Source: Helicobacter didelphidarum (GTDB lineage: Bacteria; Campylobacterota; Campylobacteria; Campylobacterales; Helicobacteraceae). From it: a stretch of DNA of 64,000 nucleotides. The DNA lies in assembly GCF_003364195.1 (NCBI RefSeq), contig NZ_NXLQ01000001.1, positions 124,001 through 188,000 on the forward strand. Reading direction: 5' to 3'. This document shows, in pieces, positions 19,655 through 28,307 of this stretch; position 1 is the first letter of the stretch; every line of letters starts with the position of its first letter. The notes beneath the pieces were generated by a model, which was not told where the DNA came from, ran no database searches, and was given only the letters and a program-made list of their open reading frames with translations. The position numbers were made by a program, and so were the translations under genes.

Positions 19655-20058
19655 TTGATTCTCCATAAAATAAAGTGTTTATATTATACATTATAAATAA
19701 TGATTTTTCTATTTTCGAATATTATTTCATGTCAAAGCAGAATAGTCAAAATTTCAATAACAAATTTATTTGCAGAATGACTATGGTGTCTCTTGACTAT
19801 ACATACTTGCAATACATTTTAGAATTTTTAAATGAGAGAATCTTGAGCTGTTAAATATAATGTTTGTTAGTAAATTACCGCTGTATTGAAAGAAAAATGA
19901 AAATTCTTGCAAAAAATGTATTACTTTAACATTCAATATGTAAATTTTTAAGTATAATATTATTCCAGAATAGTATCAATGTTAAAACAATGTTTCTTTC
20001 TTTATTAGGATATTTATACTATAATTAAATATATTTTTAGAATCATAAGGGATATGTT
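19655..20058. other. Divergent intergenic region, promoters only
   Basis: No coding frame seen. Contains the promoter of the HDOD gene and, on the other strand, presumably that of the aldo/keto reductase gene. Confidence 0.5.
20020..20025 (+). promoter_or_regulatory. -10 box of HDOD gene
   Basis: TATAAT 34 bases before the ATG at 20059; a second TATAAT-like box lies about 65 bases further upstream. Confidence 0.45.
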
Positions 20059-20916
20059 ATGATGAATGAGTTGTTGGATAAGACTATTGAAAATTTGCCA
20101 CCATTACCTGAGACCGTGATTAAATTGCGTAATTATGTTGATAAATCTGGCTCTGAAGTTCGTATGCAAGATGTAGTGAGTATTATTTCTCAAGATCCAC
20201 TTCTTACTGCTGACTTATTGCGTTTAGCAAATTCCTCTTATTATGGCTTCTCACGCGAAATTTCAACAATTAATCAAGTTGTGGCATTGTTGGGAATAAG
20301 CAATATTAAGAACATTGCTATTGCCAATTCTTTGAAGGGTAAATTTAATATCAATGTGTCACCATATGGCTTAGATACACCGACATTTCTGCGTAATTCT
20401 AACAATGAAGTGCAATTTATTACGGAATGGTTAAGTGAGGAAGATAAGAAACTTGCCCAAGAAATTGTTCCATGCACTATGTTGCTTCGTTTAGGTATGA
20501 TACTTTTTTCAAGTATGTTGATTCAGCAAAGGAGAGACAAAGAATTCTTAGAACTTATTAAACAAAATAATTATAAAAACATTTCTTTTGTAGAAAACGA
20601 ATTTTTTGGCACAGATCACCTATCTTTTTCGGGATTTTTATTTAATTATTGGAAATTTGATGAGGATTTGATTGAGAGTCTTGCTTACATTACCGCACCA
20701 CATGCAGCCTCTGATCATGTGAAGAAAAATGCTTATGCACTTGCTATAGCTAATAGAGTTTTTGAGCCTTATGAGGGGGGTAATCCATATAATATGCACG
20801 AGGCAGTTGCCCTGATCCAAGAGGCTGCAACACAGGGGATAAAGTTTGATCTTGAGAATTTTAAAGACAAGCTCCCACAAGAAGCAAAAATTAATTTACA
20901 AGTTCAAGTATATTAG
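20059..20916 (+). CDS. HDOD-domain signalling protein
   Basis: A 285-residue protein that is almost entirely one HDOD domain: ENLPPLPETVIKLRNYVD at the start, then SIISQDPLLTADLLRLANSSYYG and INQVVALLGISNIKNIAI. This is a phosphohydrolase-like fold that usually lacks metal ligands and serves in signal transduction. Campylobacterota carry one such protein of unknown detailed role; links to motility or stress control are inferred from other bacteria. AAGGGA precedes the first of two adjacent ATG codons. It is monocistronic. Confidence 0.88.
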   Translation: MMNELLDKTIENLPPLPETVIKLRNYVDKSGSEVRMQDVVSIISQDPLLTADLLRLANSSYYGFSREISTINQVVALLGISNIKNIAIANSLKGKFNINVSPYGLDTPTFLRNSNNEVQFITEWLSEEDKKLAQEIVPCTMLLRLGMILFSSMLIQQRRDKEFLELIKQNNYKNISFVENEFFGTDHLSFSGFLFNYWKFDEDLIESLAYITAPHAASDHVKKNAYALAIANRVFEPYEGGNPYNMHEAVALIQEAATQGIKFDLENFKDKLPQEAKINLQVQVY

Positions 20917-21170
20917 CTTATGAGGGTTTTTGCAATAAGTTTTTCCTTTCAATACCTAATAGCTACATATTTATGAAATATCTTATTTGTTGATATTTTG
21001 TTTTTGCTTATCTCTCAATAATTGTAGTTCTTGTGATTCAAGTTTAAAAGTTTAATGTAAGAAGTCTCAGGATAAAATGGTAATTAATAATGTAGGACTG
21101 GTGGTTTTACATATTTTGTGATTCATTTGATAGTAAAATATAAATTTTATGTTTGTATAAGTGATATTGC

Positions 21171-22031
21171 ATGAAAGATACACGACAAATTGATTCTATT
21201 GAAGCAATGCTTCATAACTATAAGTTGCTTTATTCGCTTTATTCTCGTCATATTCTTGGCGATTGTTATGTGAGTCTTAGTGATGTGGCTACAACGGAGA
21301 TTCGAGATACCATGCAAGTTCATAATATTCAAAATGACTTTTTACAGAATAATATAATCAATTCTCGTGGATATAATATTGATATATTAAATGCAAAGAT
21401 TCAATCTTGTAAGCTTTGTGATGTATCAAAAATGGTGCGAGATAATGAGCGGTTCTGTGGATTCTATCCAATGGATTGTGAATATATCCAATCTGAAAAT
21501 AGACGCACAGATAATTTCCCAAAGATAGCCTTTATTGTAGAATCTTTACATATCACGAGTATCAAGCAAAAAGATAACAATGCTCATCTCTCGCAGCTCA
21601 CTATAAACAAGAGCAATGAAATGTTACTAAATATTATTGAAAAAGTCTTCGGATATAAACGCACAAGTGTATTTATTTTTCCACGATTTAAATGTGTTGA
21701 GGTGGGGCAAAATCAAGCAATTAGCACAAATATTCGTATGCGTTCTTTAGAAAATGAGAGGAGAATTTGTAAAGAATATTTATTACATCAGTTAGAATAT
21801 GTTGATTATGCGGTATTTTTTGGTGAATATTTATGTCAAGATTTTTTTCAAGCAATGTTAAATGAAGTAAATGGAAAATTGCTTGATTATACAACACAAA
21901 ATCATAAGAATATTCTTTGTATTTGTGTGGCAGATATATTGCAAATGATAGCAAATCCAACACTTAAGAAAGATTCTATGATTAATTTTGTATTGCTTAA
22001 AAATGCAATTAAGGCAAATTTATCACGATAA
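21171..22031 (+). CDS. Uracil-DNA glycosylase-superfamily-like protein, divergent
   Basis: The 286-residue protein has the order of elements of family-4-type uracil-DNA glycosylases. These are a CKLC pair (C80, C83) followed by a conserved arginine region, a hydrophobic strand (KIAFIVESLH), a LLNIIEKVFG helix, a TSVFIFPRFKC strand, and an ENERRICKEYLLHQLEYVDYAVFFG block corresponding to the E..C..YL..Q...P..I..LG region. Key catalytic glycine and asparagine positions are not obvious, so it may be a non-catalytic or substrate-altered member. No clear ribosome site precedes the ATG. Confidence 0.5.
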   Translation: MKDTRQIDSIEAMLHNYKLLYSLYSRHILGDCYVSLSDVATTEIRDTMQVHNIQNDFLQNNIINSRGYNIDILNAKIQSCKLCDVSKMVRDNERFCGFYPMDCEYIQSENRRTDNFPKIAFIVESLHITSIKQKDNNAHLSQLTINKSNEMLLNIIEKVFGYKRTSVFIFPRFKCVEVGQNQAISTNIRMRSLENERRICKEYLLHQLEYVDYAVFFGEYLCQDFFQAMLNEVNGKLLDYTTQNHKNILCICVADILQMIANPTLKKDSMINFVLLKNAIKANLSR

Positions 22032-22164
22032 TGCTAAAAAAGTTTTTTAGAGTTCGAGTATTCATCATAATCGTCTATCAAAAATAGTTTTTAAGAATTT
22101 GCTATACAAAACAATAAACCCTCATAAATAATATAATATATCTATGAAATCTTGTTCTAAGTTT

Positions 22165-23007
22165 TTATTTTATCATATTTTTAGGCTTCCCAAATAATAC
22201 ACTTTCATAAAGCCCAAGCGAAAAATGGTCGCAATAAAATTCATAATGAGGTAAGAGATTTTTTAGATAAAGTGGAATTTCGACATAATCACTCTCACTA
22301 TGATAGAGGCAGATAGCAAGCTTTGGGTTGTATTTTAAGAGTGTCTTTTCTGCACCCTTGAGGGCTGGTAGTTCACTTCCTTCGATGTCCATCTTGATAA
22401 AATCCACTCGCTCTATTTTTCCCTGTTCTACCAAATCATCAATACTTGCAGTCATCACATATTCTTGTCCCTCTTGAGATTCTAGGCTTAGTTTCGCACC
22501 ACCACCTTTACCTTGTGAATATACTTTGGTCTGTGAATCAATATAGAGAGGGTGTTCTAATAGGGTAATATTGTGGATTTGTGGATTGAGTGCTATATTT
22601 TTATGGAAAATCTTGAGATTCTCAGGATTGAATTCAAACGAATAAATATGCCCATTGTTTCCGACTTTATGAGCAAAATACAGTGCTGTATCACCATAGC
22701 ATGCCCCGCCATCAATGACATAATCTCCTTCTTGTGCCGATATGATATGTCTATATGCATATTGCTCTAATACAAAATTTACAAAAATCCCATACGCAGA
22801 ATAATATAGCTTACCCTTGCCTAAATTGAGTTCTTTAACTTGAGCTAAATCGATTAGATTTAATGTTCCAGATGGGGATTCGATACTTTCTTCAAGCATA
22901 GAATCTAAGAGAAAATGATGATATTTCCAAATATGCTCATAGTAATGAATGAGATAAAGTCCTTGAAGCCGAGTTGTTCTATACCATAAGGCATTTACAA
23001 ACATCAT
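22165..23007 (-). CDS. FkbM-family methyltransferase, 3' part of a phase-variable gene (out of frame here)
   Basis: The 280-residue frame holds the complete SAM-binding domain: VIDGGACYGDTALYFA (motif I), YSFEFNPENL (acidic loop), and DFIKMDIEGSELPALKGA near the C-terminus. FkbM enzymes O-methylate sugars or small molecules; in Helicobacter and Campylobacter such genes often modify surface glycans. Its N-terminal part is the separate frame at 23085-23354. If the intervening C tract had 13 or 10 bases instead of 12, the two would read as one protein of about 396 residues, passing through 27 codons that end in DDEYSK before MMFVN. In this sequence the gene is therefore in the OFF phase. Confidence 0.85.
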   Translation of the reverse strand: MMFVNALWYRTTRLQGLYLIHYYEHIWKYHHFLLDSMLEESIESPSGTLNLIDLAQVKELNLGKGKLYYSAYGIFVNFVLEQYAYRHIISAQEGDYVIDGGACYGDTALYFAHKVGNNGHIYSFEFNPENLKIFHKNIALNPQIHNITLLEHPLYIDSQTKVYSQGKGGGAKLSLESQEGQEYVMTASIDDLVEQGKIERVDFIKMDIEGSELPALKGAEKTLLKYNPKLAICLYHSESDYVEIPLYLKNLLPHYEFYCDHFSLGLYESVLFGKPKNMIK

Positions 23008-23084
23008 TTTACTATATTCATCATCTAATATATTTTGTACTATAAAGAGAATCTTAGAGGTATCATATTTTCGATAGAACTTGC

Positions 23085-23354
23085 TTACCCCCCCCCCCCG
23101 TTTATAGCAAAAACATTATCTTGAATATTTGGAAGTGGATACCCATTTATACCATTATATTTATAAGTCCTTGACAATAGTGATAGAATCTTTAATCTTG
23201 TTTTTAATTCTGTAGGAAAGATAAAGGGGATTATAATAAGAGATTCTAATCTATCAAAAAGTCTATTATATGTATTTTTTCTTATTTTTTTATTAGGGAT
23301 AAAAAAAGTAAGCAATGTTGCAACTACTTTAAGTAGATAGTAAAAAAATGTCAT
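23085..23354 (-). CDS. 5' part of the phase-variable FkbM methyltransferase gene
   Basis: This 89-codon frame begins with a hydrophobic N-terminus (FFYYLLKVVATLLTFFI, possibly membrane-associated) and contains RLESLIIIPFIFPTEL. It ends INGGGG followed by TAA. The glycines are encoded by twelve G residues on this strand, and the stop comes directly after the tract. Adding one G (or removing two) joins it to the methyltransferase frame downstream. ATG at 23354 with an AAGGAAAAG-type ribosome site upstream. Confidence 0.8.
   Translation of the reverse strand: MTFFYYLLKVVATLLTFFIPNKKIRKNTYNRLFDRLESLIIIPFIFPTELKTRLKILSLLSRTYKYNGINGYPLPNIQDNVFAINGGGG
23088..23099. repeat. C12 homopolymer (G12 in the coding strand), phase-variation switch
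   Basis: Twelve consecutive C residues in a genome region of about 30% G+C, located inside the FkbM gene. Slipped-strand changes of one base would switch the reading frame. Confidence 0.95.
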
Positions 23355-23498
23355 AATCTTTTCCTTTGAATACTGAGTATATCAAGCTAACATTATATAA
23401 TAATTTTATTGAATTTTGTGAAATATCGCAATAATTTTATTGAGTCATAGAATTATATCAACAATAACTTTTTAATTTAATTCTTATTATAATTTCTA

Positions 23499-24311
23499 TC
23501 AAAATATATAACTATAACCTACACTAACTGTTACATTTATTAGTGTTAAAGCGTATGACAGAAGAAGTTCTTGATTGAAAGGATCGAAAAGCATTGAACT
23601 TGTAATCTCTACTCTATGCTTTGCCGCAAAGCTTAAATTTATCCCAAATTGCGATCCAAGAACAAAGACAGGTTTATACAAGTTGCTAGCATTCATTCCT
23701 AAACAAACTCCATAAGAAAGTCCAAATGCTGTATTTGGCTTACTTGAAGAAAATGGAATGTCTATAAGCCCATCTGAATATACAAGCAAATTATGTGAAT
23801 CAAAATATTCATTTAAGATGAAATTGAATTGATAACTATATTCTGCATAGAATCTTTCACCGAGAAATCTGTTTTTTTCTTTAAAATGTTGGTACCCAAG
23901 TTTTACTTTACCACCACGAAATCCCCCATCAATAAATCTTTCCATTAAAGGTGCAAAAGTAAAACTTGCACCAAGCAATACACCTGTTTTTTGTTGATTA
24001 TACAATGCTCTATTTCTTAACATTTTCTCAGTTATTACTTTATCTTTTGTAGTGATTTTCTTGCTCCTATTTTGTGTTGCATTATTTACATTGTGGTCGA
24101 TAATGCCATTGTTAATGGTTGTATTAAGGATATGATTGCTCGGATCATATTTTCTTGGTGTTGGCACATAGATTCTATTTGGGTCATCATCATACCACTG
24201 AATATCTTCCCCACCTTTGATTGCCCCATATTCATTTGCCGTGATGAATATGGGAAAGAAGTAAATGAAAAGAGAAAAGAGATGAGTGTGTAAAAATTGC
24301 CTTATATTCAT
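23499..24311 (-). CDS. Helicobacter outer-membrane beta-barrel protein (second of tandem pair)
   Basis: A 270-residue protein with signal peptide (LFSLFIYFFPIFITA), a linker with acidic and asparagine-rich residues, and a barrel domain starting near QKTGVLLGASFTF. The terminal YSYIF is the aromatic end expected for assembly by BamA. The segment FGINLSFAAKHRVE is almost repeated in the upstream neighbour (FGVNLSFAAKHRIE), so the two are paralogues. The start ATG overlaps the neighbour's TGA (ATGA), indicating translational coupling and control by the upstream T14-spacer promoter. Confidence 0.8.
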   Translation of the reverse strand: MNIRQFLHTHLFSLFIYFFPIFITANEYGAIKGGEDIQWYDDDPNRIYVPTPRKYDPSNHILNTTINNGIIDHNVNNATQNRSKKITTKDKVITEKMLRNRALYNQQKTGVLLGASFTFAPLMERFIDGGFRGGKVKLGYQHFKEKNRFLGERFYAEYSYQFNFILNEYFDSHNLLVYSDGLIDIPFSSSKPNTAFGLSYGVCLGMNASNLYKPVFVLGSQFGINLSFAAKHRVEITSSMLFDPFNQELLLSYALTLINVTVSVGYSYIF

Positions 24312-25204
24312 TTTTTTCCAAAATTATAAGTATAGCCAATGCTAAATGTAATATTCTTAGCAACAAAGCTTTCTGCTTGATATGTTGTTCCGCTTGCTAG
24401 GAGAAGGTGTAATTTCCCATATTCTGCTAAATCAGGTTGATAACCGATTGGAAGAAGCCATTGAGTGAAAAATTCAATTCTGTGTTTTGCTGCAAAGCTT
24501 AGATTTACCCCAAAATTCAATCCGAGATTAAAACCAAAAGGTAAATTATAGATTCCATCATAATATGTTGCTCCACCTAATGTTGCACCAATTAAGATTC
24601 CAATTGCTGAGCTTGGTTTTTGAAAATTAAAAGGAATATCTATCAAGAGATCTGCATTAAAAGTTATGCTTTGTGATTGCAATTTATGCTCTGTATCTTT
24701 TATTTTTCCCCCAACATATTTATAATGGAGATAATAACGTGTGCCAAGCATTGGCATTAAGAAATTCTGTGATCCAATCTTTAAGCCTACACCAGCGAGA
24801 TTCCCAGAGATATTATAACTAGTCGATCCCCTTTCCATAGTAGAATCTATCGTAATAAATGGGATCTCTATACCGAGTAAAAAGCCACTTTTGAGTTTAT
24901 TATACACTTCATCACTATTTTGTTGATTCTGATTTGTCTGTGAATATGGATTTTGCGGATAATTTTGTGTCGGATAGTTCCCGTTCTCATACATAGGCAC
25001 AAAATTTTGTGAATCAAAGTTCTGTTGTGCCAACAAAAGTCCCCCATTGTTCTTATTTCGCATAACTTCTGAATCACTTGAACTTATATTTACAAAAGAT
25101 TCTAAAGAATCACTTTTTGCATTTGCATATTGCCCCAAAAAAATACCACATAACATAAGGCTTATCGCCATTTTCATGATTTTCCTTGATATATTGCTTA
25201 TCAT
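24308..25204 (-). CDS. Helicobacter outer-membrane beta-barrel protein (first of tandem pair)
   Basis: A 298-residue protein with a signal peptide (MKMAISLMLCGIFLGQYANA) after a short N-terminal extension. An S/Q/N-rich linker contains repeated YPQN-type residues, and the barrel starts at KSGFLLGIEIPF. It ends ITFSIGYTYNFGKK. The start at 25204 is chosen because GGAGG lies seven bases ahead; the TTG one codon earlier is less well placed. Function is unknown; related proteins in H. pylori are surface-exposed. A poly-T promoter spacer lies upstream (see 25236-25265). Confidence 0.8.
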   Translation of the reverse strand: MISNISRKIMKMAISLMLCGIFLGQYANAKSDSLESFVNISSSDSEVMRNKNNGGLLLAQQNFDSQNFVPMYENGNYPTQNYPQNPYSQTNQNQQNSDEVYNKLKSGFLLGIEIPFITIDSTMERGSTSYNISGNLAGVGLKIGSQNFLMPMLGTRYYLHYKYVGGKIKDTEHKLQSQSITFNADLLIDIPFNFQKPSSAIGILIGATLGGATYYDGIYNLPFGFNLGLNFGVNLSFAAKHRIEFFTQWLLPIGYQPDLAEYGKLHLLLASGTTYQAESFVAKNITFSIGYTYNFGKK

Positions 25205-25235
25205 CAATTATCCTCCAGTTAAAAAAGATAAGCGT

Positions 25236-25265
25236 ATATTACAAAAAAAAAAAAAAAGAAATCAA
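25236..25265 (-). promoter_or_regulatory. Promoter of the outer-membrane pair with a T14 tract as spacer
   Basis: On the minus strand a TTGATT -35-like box (25260-25265) and a TAATAT -10-like box (25236-25241) are 18 bases apart. Fourteen T residues (25243-25256) fill most of that spacer. Length changes of the tract would alter promoter spacing. The boxes were assigned by eye. Confidence 0.55.
25243..25256. repeat. A14/T14 homopolymer
   Basis: Fourteen consecutive A residues on the plus strand, the longest A/T run I see in the window, located 39-52 bases upstream of the outer-membrane protein start. Confidence 0.95.
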
Positions 25266-25531
25266 GGATTTTTAATTAAATTGGAAAAATCAAAAGAAAT
25301 TCGATATTATCTGTGTTTCGACAATAATAAAAACATTTAAGACAAACATTTGAGTATTATGTGATAAAAATATGGATGATGAGCATACAAATTATATATT
25401 ATGTAATTAAGGGAAATTTGGACTTGTGAGTGCAAATTGAATCTGATATATCAATATATAGATATGAGTTTATAAAAATAAATGAGATTATATGGTTTTA
25501 ATACTATCAACAACAAAATAGACTGATAGAA

Positions 25532-25552
25532 TAGAGAATTTTAGATTCTCTA
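25532..25552. terminator. 8-bp hairpin after cstA
   Basis: TAGAGAAT and ATTCTCTA form a perfect stem with a five-base loop about 40 bases after the cstA stop. No strong T-run follows, so the terminator call is weak. Confidence 0.3.
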
Positions 25553-25593
25553 CCTCATAGAATTTATTTTTTATATTGATTGATAACCATAGA

Positions 25594-27783
25594 TTATGAT
25601 TTTACCGCAATATATGGTTCTTCACGGAGTGGGTATTGACATTTTCCTTGATTGCATTGTCGTGCTATGCGGATAGACTGGAATAACACAAGAATTGTAA
25701 CACACATAAAAAACACACAAAGAATTGCATTTATCGTATTATTGATAACACCTTGTTTCATAATTGCAACTTCTCTTGCTTTAGATTCTATTTGTTCTGC
25801 ACGGATTTTCTCAATTACTTGTTCTTTTTGTGATTCTTCAAGTTCTTGCAATGTAACTTCCGAGATCTCAGGTACAACTTTACCGCTTTTTAAATCCTCT
25901 AAATATGCTTCTAATGTTTCTATTTTCTTGCTTGTATTTTGCACAAATGCCACATGGCTTACTGCATCATGCACTCGTTCCCCATTTGCTGGGAGAACTT
26001 TTTGTGTTCCTGCATATATAGTAGCAATCATTACAAATGTTGCTGGTAGTGCAACAACCCATGCATATTTTCCTCGTCCCATTTTAAAGAGGATTGCCAT
26101 GACAAGTAGTAGTGCAATAACAGCTAACATTTGATTGCTTACTCCAAAAAGTGGCCAAAGACTATAGATCCCACCATTTTCATCTATTGCACCTTGATAA
26201 AGGAAATATCCCCACCCGGCTACACAAATGGCAGTAGCCAACATGCCAGCAGGAAGAGAATCTAGATTCCCCAAAGGCTTATAGACATTTCCTAAAATAT
26301 CTTGCACCATAAAGCGACAAGTCCTTGTCCCAGCATCAACAGCAGTTAAAATAAAAAGTGCTTCAAATAAAATTGCAAAATGATACCAAAATGACATAGA
26401 ACCAGCAGAAAACAATGGCACTTGCGAAATGATTGTTGCTAAGCCAATAGCAAAAGTGGGTGCACCACCTGTGCGACTAAGTATCGTATTCTCTCCAATG
26501 TTTTTTGCTAAATCGGTAATATCTTGTGGATTAATGACAAATCCCCAGTTAGAAATAGTTTGAGCGACACTCACTGCATCTGTCCCAATAGCAACAGCAG
26601 GAGAATTGATTGCAAAATAGAGACCAGGGTGTAGAATACAAGCAGAAATGAGAGCCATAATAGCAACAGCTGATTCCATAAGCATAGAGCCATAACCTAC
26701 CATTCTTGCATGAGATTCTTTCTCAAGCATTTTGGGAGTAGTTCCAGAGCTAATTAAGGCGTGAAATCCGCTGATTGCCCCACATGCAATCGTAATAAAA
26801 AGAAAAGGAAAGAGCTTACCAGCAAAAACGGGACCGGTGCCATCTGTATATTGAGTAAATTTTGGCATTTGTAATTCTGGTGCAACCAATAAAATTGCGA
26901 TTGCCATAACGACAATAACACCAATTTTTAAAAATGTGCTAAGATAATCGCGTGGTGCAAGTAAAAGCCATACAGGCAAGATTGCTGCTACAAAGCCATA
27001 CGCCATGATGATTAATGCTAGAGTGGTTTCCTCAAAATGAAAATAACTTGCCCAAACCTCATTTTCTGCGACAACTTGTCCATAATATAATGCAAACATA
27101 AGGAGAATAAAGCCAATAATACTTGCCTCACCTACATGACCAGGTCGTAAGAATCTCATATACACACCCATAAACATTGCAATGGGAATAGTCATTGCGA
27201 TTGTGAATGTCCCCCAAGGAGAATCAGCTAATGCTTTTACAACAACCATTGCTAAAATTGCAATAATAATAAGCATGATTCCAAAAATGGCAAGCATAGC
27301 AAAACTCCCAACAGCATTTCCCATTTCTTCTTTAATCATTTCACCTAGTGATCGCCCTTTGCGTCTTGAAGAGATAAAAAGAACAACAAAATCATGCACT
27401 GCACCGGCTAAACAACCACCAACAAGAATCCAAATCATTGAAGGTAAATAACCCATTTGTGCTGCAAGCACAGGACCAACTAAAGGACCGGCACCTGCAA
27501 TGGCTGCAAAATGATGACCAAAAAGAACTGCTTTATGCGTGGGGACAAAATTCTGTCCATCATTATGGATAATAGCTGGAGTCGCACGTTTATCATCAAG
27601 CCCTAAAACTTTATTTGCAATAAATCCACTATAAAAACGATATGCAATAGAATAAATACAAATCGCAGCTACAACAAGATAGAGAGCAGAAATCTTCTCT
27701 CCATTATGCAATGCCAACACACCAAAGCAACATGCACCAATAATAGCTACGATAAACCAAAACAATTTATTAAATGGCTTCAT
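25594..27783 (-). CDS. cstA: CstA-family peptide/pyruvate transporter
   Basis: A carbon-starvation protein of about 729 residues with many membrane helices. Typical motifs are HHFAAIAGAGPLVGPVLAAQMGYLPS near the N-terminus and ISSGTTPKMLEKESHARMVGYGSML in the middle. In Campylobacter and Helicobacter CstA imports di- and tripeptides. The start at 27783 has AAGGAG four bases ahead; an in-frame ATG 17 codons earlier lacks one. A charged, coiled-coil-like loop (KKIETLEAYLEDLK to EQIESKAREVAIMK) precedes the last helix. Monocistronic. Confidence 0.95.
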   Translation of the reverse strand: MKPFNKLFWFIVAIIGACCFGVLALHNGEKISALYLVVAAICIYSIAYRFYSGFIANKVLGLDDKRATPAIIHNDGQNFVPTHKAVLFGHHFAAIAGAGPLVGPVLAAQMGYLPSMIWILVGGCLAGAVHDFVVLFISSRRKGRSLGEMIKEEMGNAVGSFAMLAIFGIMLIIIAILAMVVVKALADSPWGTFTIAMTIPIAMFMGVYMRFLRPGHVGEASIIGFILLMFALYYGQVVAENEVWASYFHFEETTLALIIMAYGFVAAILPVWLLLAPRDYLSTFLKIGVIVVMAIAILLVAPELQMPKFTQYTDGTGPVFAGKLFPFLFITIACGAISGFHALISSGTTPKMLEKESHARMVGYGSMLMESAVAIMALISACILHPGLYFAINSPAVAIGTDAVSVAQTISNWGFVINPQDITDLAKNIGENTILSRTGGAPTFAIGLATIISQVPLFSAGSMSFWYHFAILFEALFILTAVDAGTRTCRFMVQDILGNVYKPLGNLDSLPAGMLATAICVAGWGYFLYQGAIDENGGIYSLWPLFGVSNQMLAVIALLLVMAILFKMGRGKYAWVVALPATFVMIATIYAGTQKVLPANGERVHDAVSHVAFVQNTSKKIETLEAYLEDLKSGKVVPEISEVTLQELEESQKEQVIEKIRAEQIESKAREVAIMKQGVINNTINAILCVFFMCVTILVLFQSIRIARQCNQGKCQYPLREEPYIAVKS

Positions 27784-28307
27784 TCTTCTCCTTTTAAAAT
27801 GATTCTCTCTATTACTAAAGCTTACATAATTCATATCATTAAATTATTACTGCGATAATTATTTATAAGTGAGCAGTGAATAAGATAAGTTGAAACGCAT
27901 ATTCCCTTAAATTACACTACATAAATAAAGAGCTATTTATATCATAACTTATCAAAATGAAATCTTTTAGACTAAAATGATAGAAATGATAAAAAAAATC
28001 AAAAGTGTATAAAAAAGTAATCACTTTATTCTATATAAATATTATGTAAGTTTCATATATGCAAACTTAAAGACGGAATGTCGAATCTTTTTATAAAGTG
28101 TTTTTTAGTATAAAGTAAGAGTAATATAGAAATTTTTAGAGAATTAAAAAATAATTGCTTAATGAATTTAAAAAGTAGAGTTATTTTGCAATATATGTAG
28201 AATTGTTACTTATTGTGATAATTTTTTGTATTATATTGTAATTTTAAATTTTTATGAAATAAAAATAATAAATTCCTTAAGAATATAATATAATTTCATA
28301 CTCTAAC
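27784..28307. other. Divergent intergenic region cstA/secretin
   Basis: No coding frame seen in about 520 AT-rich bases. Holds the promoters of both flanking genes; the secretin -10 box is at 28284-28294. Confidence 0.5.
28284..28294 (+). promoter_or_regulatory. Two overlapping -10 boxes close to the secretin start
   Basis: TATAAT occurs twice (28284-28289 and 28289-28294). Transcription would begin only a few bases before the ATG at 28308, implying a nearly leaderless message; no ribosome site is visible. Confidence 0.4.

Noticed and set aside
22165-23007. Reading the 280-codon FkbM frame as a complete gene starting MMFVN
   Set aside because: No ribosome site precedes it, and the in-frame sequence is open upstream to the G tract, which fits a longer protein.
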